From: Salminus brasiliensis
Lineage: Eukaryota; Chordata; Actinopteri; Characiformes; Bryconidae
NCBI RefSeq assembly: GCF_030463535.1
Contig: NC_132888.1
Span: 2,921,980 to 2,985,979 of the forward strand
Direction of reading: 5' to 3'
Length of the DNA: 64,000 nucleotides
The notes under the pieces: generated by a model
Database searches by the model: none
What the model saw: only the letters and a program-made list of their open reading frames with translations
What the model was told of the DNA's origin: nothing
Program-made: the position numbers and the translations under genes
Shown here: positions 13,401-23,500 of the stretch, one piece after another
How the letters are laid out: each line of letters begins with the position of its first letter
How positions within the stretch are numbered: position 1 is the stretch's first letter

Positions 13401-13746
13401 TCAGTGGTGCTAATGTTATGGCTGATCAGTATATGTGTACGTAAACTGCACATTGGAATGATTTGCTTTCCTAGCTGAGAAAGCCAGGGTCAGAGCTGGG
13501 AATTGAACCCACAAGCCTGTGCATGGCAAGCATCACACTGAGTGATGGGGGGGCAGGGGGCAGGGGGCACCATACCCCCACCCCTACCCCACCCCTTAAG
13601 ATGCACTTAGATAGTAGTCCCCCACTCAGGTGATTTGGTTCCCTCACCTGGCCAATCAAAAGCCCAGATACACATGATCCAGCAGCTGCTGAGAGGCCGG
13701 CCAGATACTTCTCCACAGACTCCTCAGCGGTGCAGCCTCGGCCCAT
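1354..13746 (-). CDS. odr4: ODR4: ER membrane protein, odr-4 GPCR localization factor homologue
   Basis: Thirteen coding exons on the minus strand, in transcript order: 13746-13648, 11478-11341, 11261-11166, 10429-10323, 9331-9295, 8893-8762, 8642-8547, 7774-7715, 7387-7256, 6045-5967, 5269-5084, 3457-3335, 1421-1354. Their lengths sum to 1353 bases, giving 450 residues plus stop; human ODR4 is about 454. Hallmarks seen: N-terminus MGRGCTAEESVEKYL, then VSGLLIGQ (residues 26-33), VSRMLPGG (80-87), the RLWDLSEDDV and HIC block, CRTFDVKDPK on a 37-base exon, PADWKYQSG (164-172), CRAYIHSNKP (283-292), LCDYMFPDE, and a hydrophobic C-terminal segment (429-447). In the family, ODR-4 supports chemoreceptor trafficking in nematodes, and human ODR4 tethers the UFM1 protease UFSP2 to the ER (established knowledge). 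All introns are GT-AG and phases agree throughout. It is transcribed divergently from TPR. Confidence 0.95.
1428..1461. repeat. (GA)n microsatellite at ODR4 3' splice site
   Basis: A run of GA dinucleotides on the plus strand; read on the ODR4 strand it is (TC)n ending in TTTTCTCAG at the last acceptor. Confidence 0.9.
1517..1585. repeat. C-run plus (CA)n microsatellite
   Basis: About 14 cytosines followed by more than 25 CA units, in the last ODR4 intron. Confidence 0.9.
1857..2372. mobile_element. Tc1/mariner-type non-autonomous element, TA target duplication
   Basis: The left end reads CAGCTCTGGAAAAAATAAGA and the right end, inverted, reads CAGCTCCAGAAAAAATGAAA. Both are flanked by TA. 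The interior has no transposase frame. A deleted copy of the same family lies at 40250-40524 and shares the internal words CCCAACAGC and GGCCGTCGAGGTTATTTCA. Confidence 0.75.
2378..2570 (+). mobile_element. SINE-like repeat, family S2 (5'-truncated copy)
   Basis: This copy begins near GAGTCAGAGGGAGCACATCT and continues through a GGAGGAGACATGCGTCAAGT block. It is clearly related to the inverted copy at 2690-3025 and to 54170-54660. It abuts the Tc1-type element at 1857-2372. Confidence 0.6.
2690..3025 (-). mobile_element. SINE-like repeat, family S2 (inverted copy)
   Basis: Read on the minus strand it shares the TTTTGCCATCAGCAGCCGGA head and the CTAGTGCTAGGGGGAGCTAC tail with the 54170-54660 copy. 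The two copies at 2.4 and 2.9 kb face each other. A tRNA-derived origin is suggested by a B-box-like word only in the 54 kb copy. Confidence 0.6.
3237..3275. mobile_element. Short Tc1/MITE terminal fragment
   Basis: The word GACCAGGGGTGCCCAAACTT followed by TTGCATGCCACCGTATA matches the right terminal repeat of the element at 6117-6460. Only this end is recognisable. Confidence 0.45.
4045..4330 (+). mobile_element. tRNA-derived SINE
   Basis: Its head carries a polymerase III A-box-like word (TGGCTCAGCGGTTAGAG, 4051-4067) and, about 35 bases on, a B-box-like word (GGGTTTGATACCC). A non-tRNA body starting CAAGCTGCCACAGCTGG follows. This order is the classic tRNA-SINE layout. It sits in an ODR4 intron antisense to the gene. 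Confidence 0.7.
5354..5774. mobile_element. MITE family A, copy 1
   Basis: It starts CACTATATGGACAAAAGTAT and ends ACATTTGGACAGATAGTG, flanked by TA on both sides. The two ends are imperfect inverted repeats. The interior carries the family words TCTGCTCCAGAGAGTCCTAT and CCCACACCTGGCATTAGGCA and no coding frame. The TA target points to Tc1/mariner mobilisation (inference). Confidence 0.75.
6117..6460. mobile_element. MITE family B with TA target duplication
   Basis: The left end CAGTCATATGCAAAAGTGTG and the inverted right end CAGCCTAATGCAAAAGTTTG match, each leading into a CCTGGTCA word, with TA on both sides. The interior is A/T-rich and non-coding. Confidence 0.7.
6628..7199. mobile_element. 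MITE family A, copy 2 (opposite orientation)
   Basis: It begins CACTATATGTCCAAATGTTT and ends with CAGGTGTCCCAATACTTTTG plus a degraded terminus. Interior words include GGGCTAGAGGGGTATAAAGC. It lies in an ODR4 intron. Confidence 0.75.
7480..7575. mobile_element. Tc1-like transposase-region remnant
   Basis: The words GGAAGATTTAGCAGACCCTG and TGCACTGTTCTACTGTGCAG also occur at 34385-34450 and 32895-32950, and match remembered Tc1-like transposase coding text. The frame is broken here by a G-run. Confidence 0.5.
7918..8428. mobile_element. MITE family A, copy 3
   Basis: The left terminus is slightly worn (GGACAAAAGTATTGGGACAC from 7924); the right end reads ACTTTTGGATATAGTG. The interior is the same as the other family A copies. 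It lies in an ODR4 intron. Confidence 0.7.
9100..9180. repeat. Interspersed repeat family E, partial
   Basis: It contains AGATTTATTTAAATAGGCTT and GTCACAAAGCAGCTTCACAG, words typical of the end of the family E copies at 11525-11840 and 27345-27640. Confidence 0.45.
9295..9331 (-). other. odr4: ODR4 micro-exon (37 bases)
   Basis: On the minus strand an AACTCAG acceptor is followed by 37 bases that supply the end of a lysine codon and then AVCRTFDVKDPK, ending at a GTAAAG donor. The residues line up with CRTYDIHDPK of vertebrate ODR4. Without this exon the neighbouring exons are out of frame (phase 2 to phase 0), so it is required. Confidence 0.88.
9400..10245. repeat. 42-bp minisatellite, about 20 copies
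   Basis: The tandem unit contains GTTTCTAATAAAGTGGCCAG followed by TGAGTGGAAGCACAAGGTA. Units vary by a few bases, and two carry a shorter CCAACGGAGAAGCACAATG variant. The array lies in an ODR4 intron next to the micro-exon. Because 42 is divisible by three, long open frames appear on both strands; these are artefacts. Single copies of the core word also occur at about 10548-10575, 11115-11140 and 42970-43000. Confidence 0.92.
10438..10486. repeat. (CA)n plus (CAGA)n microsatellite at ODR4 acceptor
   Basis: On the ODR4 strand this is (TG)n running into TTTCAG at the acceptor of the 10323-10429 exon. Confidence 0.85.
10586..11085. mobile_element. MITE family A, copy 4
   Basis: It begins with GTCCAAATGTTTGTGGACAC and ends with CAGGTGTCCCAAAACAGTG. 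Its interior matches copy 2. It is flanked on both sides by isolated copies of the TTTCTAATAAAGTGGCCA word. It lies in an ODR4 intron. Confidence 0.7.
11525..11840. repeat. Interspersed repeat family E
   Basis: It carries GGTCCCCCTTGTGAGTCTTG, CCTCCCAAGGTTTCTTCCTC and GTAAAGCTGCTTTGTGACGA, a widespread fish repeat text. The copy at 27345-27640 is in the opposite orientation. I recall similar text at LINE 3' tails but cannot prove the class. Confidence 0.6.
12040..12370 (+). mobile_element. LINE 3'-end remnant
   Basis: A broken frame reads like the C-terminal end of a fish LINE ORF2, with IKHQPLAYKAKTGPASPS and later PPLLRGL. It is followed by CCAGACTGAAGACCCTCCTC and TTCTGAGAGGACTTGG. A related copy lies at 52865-53165. 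It is 5'-truncated and frameshifted. Confidence 0.5.
12500..13019. mobile_element. MITE family A, copy 5
   Basis: The left end is CACTATATGGACAAAAGTAT and the right end AACATTTGGACATATAGTG. This is one of the best-preserved copies in the window. It lies in the first coding intron of ODR4. Confidence 0.78.
13186..13440. mobile_element. Interspersed element family F, copy 1
   Basis: The ends are inverted: ATTAGCCATAACATTAGAAC on the left and GCTAATGTTATGGCTGATCA on the right. The interior includes TTTTTCCTGCTTCAGCATCT. A second copy lies at 60540-60980. Confidence 0.6.
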
Positions 13747-13758
13747 CCTGTTCAGCTC

Positions 13759-14383
13759 CTGCAGAAGGATAAAGCAGATACCGGTACTCTGGTAAAACAC
13801 GTACTGCTGTAACAGGGTCATTTAACCACATCAGTGCCATTGGATCATGCTCATTTTAATGTCATTTTCTTTATACGAAAAAAATTATTAAATTTCCTGC
13901 CCTTTTAGGACTTTTATTTTGTAATATTTGAGCAGGAACCTTAATGACAGTCTATACAATTGTCAGAATACCAGCATAATTAAAATAAATTCATATATAT
14001 CACAAATGTAACATTGACACACTAATTAAAAACATAATAATATCAACAATAATCTTTTAATTTATTTATTTATGCTAAAAAAAAAAAAATGCATGTTGTG
14101 AAATTGGCCAATCGGAGCCAGCTGGCCAGCTGTGAGGGACCACCACATGCTCAGGGTGTCAACAACAGGCCAGACAATGATCTTGCTACTTTTCTGGACA
14201 TCATTCTTCTGAGCTGTCAGGGATTAAAATCACCTTTACAGATTAAAAAACCACTGACAGAGGTTTTAACCCTCTTTATTTAAGCAAGACGATTAAAAGA
14301 GCTAATTAAATAATTCTGATTAAATAAGAGCAGCTGCAGGACACCTGCAGTAGCAGAGGATACAGCAGATCTTGAATCCTGAC
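13759..14383 (-). other. ODR4 first intron, no other gene seen
   Basis: An A/T-rich stretch with an A-run near 14076 lies between the probable untranslated exon (donor at 14378-14383) and the acceptor CTTCTGCAG just upstream of the start-codon exon. No coding signal is seen on either strand. Confidence 0.5.
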
Positions 14384-14520
14384 CTTTATTCCTCAGGCTG
14401 AAGATCAGCTTCTCCTCTTCTTCACAGCAGCTTCCCTCACAGCTACGTGTGACAAGCCGCAGCAGAAAAAACACGTCATCCCAAAAGAAGAAACCTGATT
14501 GGACAACAGAAACGTGCCGT
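14384..14520 (-). promoter_or_regulatory. Probable ODR4 promoter and untranslated first exon
   Basis: The coding start exon has an acceptor 12 bases before the ATG, so an upstream untranslated exon must exist. A good minus-strand donor (AAAG then GTCAGG) lies at 14378-14383. Upstream of it on that strand are a CCAAT box (ATTGG on plus at 14498-14502) and a TGACGTG element (CACGTCA on plus at 14472-14478). No TATA box is seen. TGACGTG resembles ATF/CRE or XBP1-type sites, which would suit an ER protein, but that is inference. Confidence 0.45.
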
Positions 14521-14786
14521 CTCAGAAATGTGGCGTCAGTGCACACAGGCGGGGAGCTCCACTCCTGTTTGAATGCGCACTTGTTCACTTGCCCTTGGCG
14601 ACTTCCCCTAGAAATGCTAGTCAGAGCAGAGGCTGTGTTATGTAGCTGAATCACCTACAGATGGTTGGAAGACTCTTTGGTGGTTTTGAAGGACTTGCCC
14701 GGAGAACTTGTCCAGAGAAACTGCTGTTTTATATAATAACGACTTTTATGGAACAAAAAATATATTTTGTTTGAATATTAAATCTA

Positions 14787-14817
<31 letters not shown>

Positions 14818-14839
14818 TATGTCCAAATATGGTCAACAT

Positions 14840-16890
14840 TTGTTTTACTATGAAAATATGAGGGTGTTGACCATGCTGGCCTACCAGTATGACCAGCCTG
14901 ACCAAACAGGTCAAACAGCTTTACCAAATTATTCTATAAACTATCCAGTTTGATGACCAGCTTGGTCAAGTTGGTCATAATAGACCACTCGCGACTCCAT
15001 CAACCTGGATGATCAGCCTTTCAACCACATTGACCATCGAAGATCAGCTTAGATCAGCTAAAACCAGTAACCAACCAGTTTGATCAAGCTTTTATATGAC
15101 TAGCATGGTCAAGGTGGTTGACCACCCTAGTGACCACCCCGGTGAACAGTATGATTAGCTTTACCAAGCTGGTCTTCACACTGGTCATACTGGTTGACCA
15201 GCTTGGTAAAGCTAATCCTACTGCCACACTATGCTGGTAACCATCATAACCAACTGGTTTCCCCCTGGATGACCAGCTTTTCACCCCCCTTGACCATCAA
15301 AGACCAGCTTAGATCAGCTAAAACCAGTAAACAAAAGCTGATCTTGAGTCAACCAGTATGATCAAGCTTTTATATGACTAGCCTGGCCAAAGTGGTTGAC
15401 CACCCTGACCACGATGGTCAACCAGTATTACCGACGTGAAGACCAGCTTCGGGAGCTGATCAGTCGTCTGGATGATCAGCTTTTCAACCACATTGACCAT
15501 CAAAGACCATCTTAGATAATCTAAAACCAGTGACTAACAAAGGCTGATCTTGAGTTAACCAGTATGATCAAGTTTATGATCTAAGGTGATCTTTGATGGT
15601 CAATTTGATTAAAAAGCTGATCATCCAGGTGATTGATTAGCATACCAGTTTGTTTGAGCATGGTCAGGCTAGTCAATCACCTTGGCCATGCTAGTCATGC
15701 TGATAGACCAGCTAATCAACATTTAACTCAATTAAAAACATACGCTACGCTGGTAACCATCTTAACCAACTGGTTTTCCCCTGGATGACCAGCTTTTCAC
15801 CCCCCATTGACCATCAAAGACCAGCTTAGATCAGCTAAAACCAGCAACCAACAAAAGCTAATATTGAGTCAACCACCCTGACCACCCTAGTGACCACCCT
15901 GGTGAGCAGTATAATTAGCTTTACCAAGATGGTCAACCAGTATGACCGGCATGAAGACCAGCTTGGTCATGCTGATAGACCAGCTAATCAATCACCTGGA
16001 TGATCAGCTTTTCAACCACATTGACCATCAAAGACCAGCTTAGATCAGCTAAAACCAGCAACCAACCAGTTTGATCAAGCTTTTATATGACTAGCATGGT
16101 CAAGGTGGTTGACCACCCTAGTGACCACCCCGGTGAACAGTATGATTAGCTTTACCAAGCTGGTCTTCACACTGGTCATACTGGTTGACCAGCTTGGTAA
16201 AGCTAATCCTACTGCCACACTATGCTGGTAACCATCATAACCAACTGGTTTCCCCCTGGATGACCAGCTTTTCACCCCCCTTGACCATCAAAGACCAGCT
16301 TAGATCAGCTAAAACCAGTAACCAACCAGTTTGATCAAGCTTTTATATGACTGGCATGGCCAAGGTGGTTGACCACCCTAGTGACCACCCCGGTGAACAG
16401 TATGATTAGCTTTACCAAGCTGGTCTTCACACTGGTCATACTGGTTGACTAGCTTGGTACAGCTAATCCTACTGCCACACTATGCTGGTAACCATCATAA
16501 CCAACTGGTTTCCCCCTGGATGACCAGCTTTTCACCCCCCTTGACCATCAAAGACCAGCTTAGATCAGCTAAAACCAGTAACCAACCAGTATGATCAAGC
16601 TTTTATATGACTAGCCTGGCCAAGGTGGTTGACCACCCTGACCACCCTAGTGACCACCCTGGTGAACAGTATGATTAGCTTTACCAAGCTGGTCTTCACA
16701 CTGGTCATACTGGTTGACCAGCTTGGTACAGCTAATCCTACTGCCACACTATGCTGGTAACCATCAGCTAAACCAGCAACTAACAAAAGCTAATCCTGAG
16801 TCAACCAGTATGATCAAGCTTTTATATGACCAGTAAGGCCAAGGTGGTAGACCACCCTGACCACCCTAGTGACCACATTGATTGTGGCAT
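14840..16890. repeat. Satellite-like array of TGACC/GGTCA words with higher-order structure
   Basis: Dozens of words of the type TGACCAGCTTGGTCA occur in both orientations. Within it a unit of about 258 bases, starting near AAGCTTTTATATGACTAGCA, recurs at about 15088, 16079, 16338 and 16596. The block at 15084-15284 is repeated essentially unchanged at 16075-16275, 991 bases on, implying recent duplication or conversion. It occupies most of the space between ODR4 and TPR. Confidence 0.9.
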
Positions 16891-16929
16891 TGATTTGGTG
16901 GTCAGCCCGGCCGGGTTTTTGATCCCAGG

Positions 16930-17110
16930 CTCGTTTGATAGGGATGCACTATAGAGTAGCAGGATTAAGGCGCTCAAAAAGGGCCCTCCAGACTGCCCCC
17001 TTATCCTAAGGGCAAGTGGACGAGGGTTTATGGTGCGCCGGAAGGAAGCGCGCCCCCACCCGGTTGCTCATACGCTCTCTCCACCGTTTGCCTCCTGTTC
17101 TCCCTAAACG
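16930..17110 (+). promoter_or_regulatory. Probable TPR promoter and 5' UTR
   Basis: G/C-richer, non-repeat sequence directly upstream of the TPR start codon. It contains an ETS/GABP-type CCGGAAG word at 17038-17044 and CpG-containing text (GCGCGCCCCCACCC). No TATA box is seen, as expected for a housekeeping gene. The transcription start cannot be fixed from sequence alone. Confidence 0.5.
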
Positions 17111-19141
17111 ATGGCGGCGCTTCTCCAGCAAGCGTTGGAGAGGACGGAGATAAACAAACTGCCCAAAGCCGTGCAGAGCAAACTCGAGAAGCTCCTCTCG
17201 GATCAGCAGACGGAGTTTGACTCCCTCAAGGCCGGCCATGAGCGCTACAAGACTGACTGTGGTGGGTAGCATAGCGTTAGCAGGCTGGCTAACAGGCTAG
17301 CTGGCTAGGCTAACGAGGGAGATAGCGAGTGAAAAGGGGGTTTTTGTCCAGTTGTGTAGGAGTTAAACGGAAAGTTTGTGGATGGAGGCATGGTAATAGA
17401 GTTTATTAAGTAATTGGGAATATTATTTTATGGTTTATGATCTTATTTTTTGACTGGGAACTTAAATTGGCTGCTTGTTGGAATTGGTCCGTTCCACCTT
17501 AAATGCTGCAGCAGTTGCATTCTGGCGCCTGGGGCGCCAGAATGCAACTGCTGCAGCATTTAAGGTGGAACGGACCAATTCCAACAAGCAGCCAATTTAA
17601 GCCTATTTAAATAAATGGGGACAGCTTAACCTCACCCATACTGCTAAATAATGGCCTAGGAAAGCATTCCCTCCATCTGATCCTCTAGCTTGACCCCCTT
17701 ACACTGACTTTCTAATAACTTACATCCAGTTTAGAGGTCATATCTGATCTCAGCACCTAATATTTCTTATTAATACTTTATAATAATAATAATTTTTTTA
17801 TAACACAGCATTTTTTTTGTGCAGAACAACAGTTCTTCAATGTTGAGAAGAAACTGACCGAGACCCAGGAGCAGGTTGTGTCCTACGGTAAAGAGTACCA
17901 GGCTGTCAAGGAGGAGAACAGTCGGCTGGGTGAGTTCAGCACCGATTGGGGATTGGGGATGCACCGATACCAGATTTCCGAGTATTGATATCGGTACCAA
18001 CTCTGACTTAATCTCGATACTCTCCTATAAATCCACTTTTTAATAGTATAATCGTAATAATATGGCACTTATACACAGTATCGGTATCGGCAGAGGACAG
18101 CACCGCTACCATGAAGCTTACTGATGCCCCACTTTTTATTGATTTATACATTTTATAAAACCACATGTTTAAACAACCAGAAAAAGCCAGTCATAAATAT
18201 TTATCACTATTAAACAGTGGAATATTTAATGAAATGTTTAATACTTTCTGTTTCCGTCTGCTGTTTCTTTGGTTCTGAAGCCAGAAGTTGAGTTTCAGCA
18301 GCTTGTTTAAAGGAAACACTGAAGATTAGCAGCTTGACCCTGAACCTGTGTTTTTTCACAGATCTGAAATGTGAAGTTAAACAGCAGTTAAAAGCTGTTT
18401 GGTGAAGCTGAGCCAGATTCTGCTTCCCTACCTGCTCGTGTTTCTGCATTGTGGCCATTTTTATTATTTCAGCTCTGAAGCTTTTCTAATGTGCAGTTCT
18501 TCAACCAGTAAACGCCGCTCTTTCAGACTTATTAGATCTGATTTGGGATCAGATATAAAAAAAAAAAGTACAACCTATAAAAAGTGGAACTCTGTAAACA
18601 TCAGAATTTAAAGCAGAGTATTGAAGTAAGAGCTGGTATCGGTTTCGGTACTCTGTATAGGCAGATACTTAAAATCTAGATACTTTTTATAGGTAGATAT
18701 TATCTCAAATAAGATTTAATAAGCTTTAATGAGTATGTTTTAGATTTTGTCTGTGCTTATAGTACACTGATCAACGGCACGCTTCATTAGAGAGAGTAAA
18801 ATTAGTCCTGTAGTGCAAAATATTCAGAATATAAATCACTGAACTAAGTATAGGAGAGTATTTGGATGGTAGTTTTTAAAATCTGCTGCTGCCGAAGCAT
18901 TTAAGCCAAGTTAGAATATCAATTTGATCAGTATGGTGCATATTAAAATATCTTTAAATATTGTGATAACTTAATTATTCTCAACCTGTATTTTATGGTT
19001 GTCTAATATTTACAGCAAAAATAACACTATTGTCAAGATCCAGGACAAAAACAACAAGGCTACTTGCACATAATCATATGAAGCACATTATAGAGTGTAA
19101 ATATTATTCACTCATAAGATCGATCCCCTGATTTTTGTATA

Positions 19142-19221
<80 letters not shown>

Positions 19222-20468
19222 GAGAGAGAGATAGATAGATATAGTAAGTAGTGGTTGGGGTTTAAACACAACCCTAAATAAAGCACTTTCTGTCCCCAAT
19301 CTTTACATCTAAACCGTCCTCTAAAAATCAGTGCTTTGTCTTTTGAGAATCGATTCAGTGTTTTGGTATTTTTTTTTTTTACACCCCTACTTAACCCTTA
19401 CTAATGTCATCTAATAACCGTGATCATCTTTAGCTGAAGAACTCAAGAAACTAAAAGACGCTGAAGAAGAGGAGAGAGCGGCTCAGCAGGTGAGGGATTG
19501 GCTTTGCCTGAATTGATGCAAACCAATACAACTATATTAATGTTGTGGCTGTTTTTGGTACACACTTTACACACATCTAAAGTCTTAAAAAAAACATCTA
19601 AAGTGTGTTTTGTAAACTTAAAACTAAAATGAACAAATTCTGCTTCTTTTATTTCACTTTTTAATGTTTAGTTTGTTTTTGGAGTTTTAACAAATACTTA
19701 ATTTCTACAAACTTCAATTAGAAATACTTTTCTTTTATGATAATTACGTCTTTTTCCGCCCCAGAGTGAACCTTCAAAGGCCAAATATGAGATTGAGGCA
19801 GAGAACAGAGAGCTGTCCCGCTCGCTTGAGAAGAAATCACAGGAGCTGGAAAACCTTAGCGGTAAGTCGCCCTGGTGTTTTAATCTGAATTATTTCATAA
19901 GGATGCGGGAGGTAGGGATCCTTTTGGGATTGGCAGAAAATTGCTTTAGAAATGACCATTGACCAGCACTGGACAAATGTTTTTGGACAGATATTCCCCT
20001 CTCATATTTTCAACAGAAACAAAATATAATTACTGTAGCTTGTTCTCTGTTTCTCCATCATCTAGAAAATGTCATTTCAGCATTTTTGGGACCCTGATTA
20101 TTAATCATAAGGATGCAGTGTGGTTTGAAGAGTTGATGTGTTCTGATCACTGGATAGATGCATAAATGGTTTAATAATAATGTCAGTTCGTCAGTCCTGT
20201 TTCTTTTATTCACTAATGAAGTTTAGTCATAGTTCTTGTTTTCAAACGTTACTTTTTTAGTTATTGTCTTGTTTTTAACCAAATGAAACCAAATGAAATC
20301 TGCATTTAAATCTGTATTATTTATTCATTAGTAAGTGTATTTCTCTGTAGTGCTGATCCTGGGGAATTTAGTTCTACATTTTATAAATGTTTAAATATTG
20401 CCATTGTCAGGTTAGTACATGAATAATACCAGATAATATCAGTGCATGTGCGATATGGTCATTTTCTG

Positions 20469-20517
<49 letters not shown>

Positions 20518-23500
20518 GTTTTTTCCAGAGGACTTTAAACGCATCAATGACAAACTGGTGGAAACCAGCGCAGTGAAGAATGAGCTTCAGCTCAAACTGG
20601 ATGAAATCCAGTCGTCTGAGCTTTCCATCCAGGTAAAGTCTGTTGTCTTCTAGGAAAATGTAGCACCTCTGATTTAAAGGAGTGACTGACAGGCAGACAC
20701 AATACAGCACAGTAATATGATAAACAATACATATAAACAATAAATACAATCAATTAAAAAAAAAAAAAAATGCATAAGTAAATTGTCAGTAGTGTCCCGG
20801 AGTGCAGATGTACAGGATGTACAGTAAAGTGTAAATAGTGCAGATAATTAAACCTATGATTTAAACATAAGAGACTCAGTCTTCATCCGTCCTCCTCCCT
20901 CTTCCTGCCCCACTGGGAAGAGCTGAAGAGTCTGATAGCTCTCGGACTGAAGGATCTCCTGAATCCGTCTTTGTAGAGCAGCTCTGTGACCGCAGCCTGC
21001 CACTGAACTTGGTCCATAATGTAGTGTAGTGGATGACCATCATGATGGAGAGCAGTTTGTGCAGTGTCCACCTCTCTGCCACTTTAACCACATAGCCCAG
21101 CTCCACACCAACCACTGACCCACGTCTGACCAGCCTATCGTGTCGCATATAATGAAATATAGCAGCTTGTAAACTGACCCCTCTCTGACTTAATCTGCTG
21201 GTTATGTTCAGTTGAATGTAGTTGAGAATGAAAAGCTTTGGGTTTTTCTCTTTTCAGCATCGTGAGAAACGAATGGAGCAGGAAAAAGAGCTTCTCCAGA
21301 ACCAGAACACGTGGCTGAACTCCGAGCTGAAGACCAAAACTGATGAGTTTTTTAGACTGTCCAGAGACAAGGGCAAGGAAATCCTGCAGCTGAAATGCAC
21401 CCTGGAGAGCAAAAATGATGAGGTACAGAGTCTTCTGCTCTGTGCTTCTGTTCTTTAGACCTTTTAAAAAGGTTCTTCCCTCTCACGCTCCTCTTCCATA
21501 GATTTTTTTATGGAACCAAAAGTGGCTCCTCCAAGGCATTGCTCAAAGAACCCTTTGCAGCACCTTTATTTGTAAGACATGAAGGGGTTGATTAGATTGA
21601 TCAGTTCTGATTACATCTGTGACAAGTGACCAGTTTCTGAAATCTTCTGAAAACCTGTTCCCCTGCAGGCGTCCAGGCTTCAGAAGGAAGTCAGTGCGCT
21701 TAAGAAGACGAGTGAAAACCTGCAGAAGAAGACTGAGGATTTGCTGACCAAGCTAAAAGAGGTTGGTCACTGTTGGTGTGGCTTGTTTTGCTCACGCTTG
21801 CTGCACCAGAGTAAGCTTCTTCTTTTTATCATCATCATCATCATCATCATCTCATCTTCTTGTCTCAGGAGAAGGACCAGCGCACAGCCATGGAGGAGAA
21901 ATACCGCAACGAGCTGAACGCTAACCTCCGACTCTGCAATTTGTACAAGGTCAGTTGATTGTGGGGAGTCAGTTCAGCCAGCAGTTCAGTGTTTGGGGTT
22001 TGCTTGTGGTGTCTGATTCTGAGCTGTGTGATCTCAGAGCTCAGCTGCAGACTCGGAGGCCAAAAACACGGAACTCAGCAGAGCCGTGGAGGAGCTTAAC
22101 AAGCTGCTGAAGGACGCAACAGAAGGTATGAGCGGCTTTTCTTACGTTTTCTGATTCAGCAAGCATAGAAAGCATGATGGCTGTTCGCTAAAACGATGAG
22201 CCACCATGGACAGGCGAACCGCTGTAACCTGTTTTGTGGCATTGATGCTCAATAAGTGGTTTATTTGCTAATAAACCATAATCAAAAAATAGTCTGACCG
22301 GGAATGTAATTGAAAGTCCAGGGTCGCCTGACAAGAGTCAGCAGATTATTAATATGAGCAGTGCAGTGCTTGTTTACAGCAGCAATATGCAGCATTTTGA
22401 TGGAGCTTTGGTGGTGGAGCTGCAGGAGAAGAACCTCTCCAGGACTGTTAGCGTAACGCTGGTTACGCTACACTACCGCCTCAGTCCACATGCTTCTCTA
22501 CCTTCAGATCAAGCTTCTGGAGCTTGTCCAGAAAAGCTTGTGTACAGCTTAAAGTGTGATTTTGTATTTACTGCAGTGGTTTGGAAGTTAATTGCACTTC
22601 CCAACTATAGGGGGAACCCAGGAGCAACATCAGTATGGTGTCTGAATACTTGTTTTTATCAAGTATTTTTTAGATTTTAGAAGCATAACTGCCCATTTAA
22701 TGACTTCGGTGTAAGCCTTGTGCATGACGTCTCTCTCCCACAGCCAACAAAACCACTGAAAAGAAGTTAGCAGATGTGGAGGGCTCCCGAGGCAAAGTGG
22801 AGGCTGAGCTGCAGGAGAAGATCCAAAATCTGAAGAAGGAGTTGGAGAATTCCAACACGCGCCTTGAAGAATTCAAGAGGAGAGGTGCAGTGGCTACCCT
22901 GGTTTGCGCTGTAATGACAACTGTCATTTGTTTGTACTGGGGTTTGAGTGCTGCCGTTATTTTAAGGAATACTTCATCTAGAAAGGAAACTAGCTGATGT
23001 TATAATAGATATCAACAAATCCAGCTGATGTTGGCTAAAGGTTAACAACTTTAGCTGATAACTATGTTCTCTGATTAATCACATTAGCCAATTTTGGCTA
23101 ACTTGTCAGATAAATGTTTATAACTGCAGTGGTGGTTCGCTAATTTATCTAATGTTAGCTAGATGTTAATGACGTTATTCTGATAATTAGCTAACCTAGC
23201 TGACCAAGGGCAGCACAATATTGGAAAAAATTACGATTGCAATATATATATATATTTTTTATTTTTTTTATATGTATATGCAAATACTTATATGTACATA
23301 TGCTAATGTGTATACTTCTATATATATATAAAAAAAAAGATTTTTACCAGACGTTAGGGAACAAAAATGTCTCAATATTAATGTTTGTTTATCCAGTATT
23401 GGACTAAAATAGTACAGTGGTGGTACAGTAGGGGCCAGATATAATCTAAAAAACTAAAAAAAAAAATAATAAATTGTGCGTGTCCACATTGTGATGCCAA

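Noticed and set aside
15084..16786. Three related 63-66 codon minus-strand frames
   Set aside because: They lie wholly in the TGACC/GGTCA satellite array and repeat with its unit; no gene evidence.
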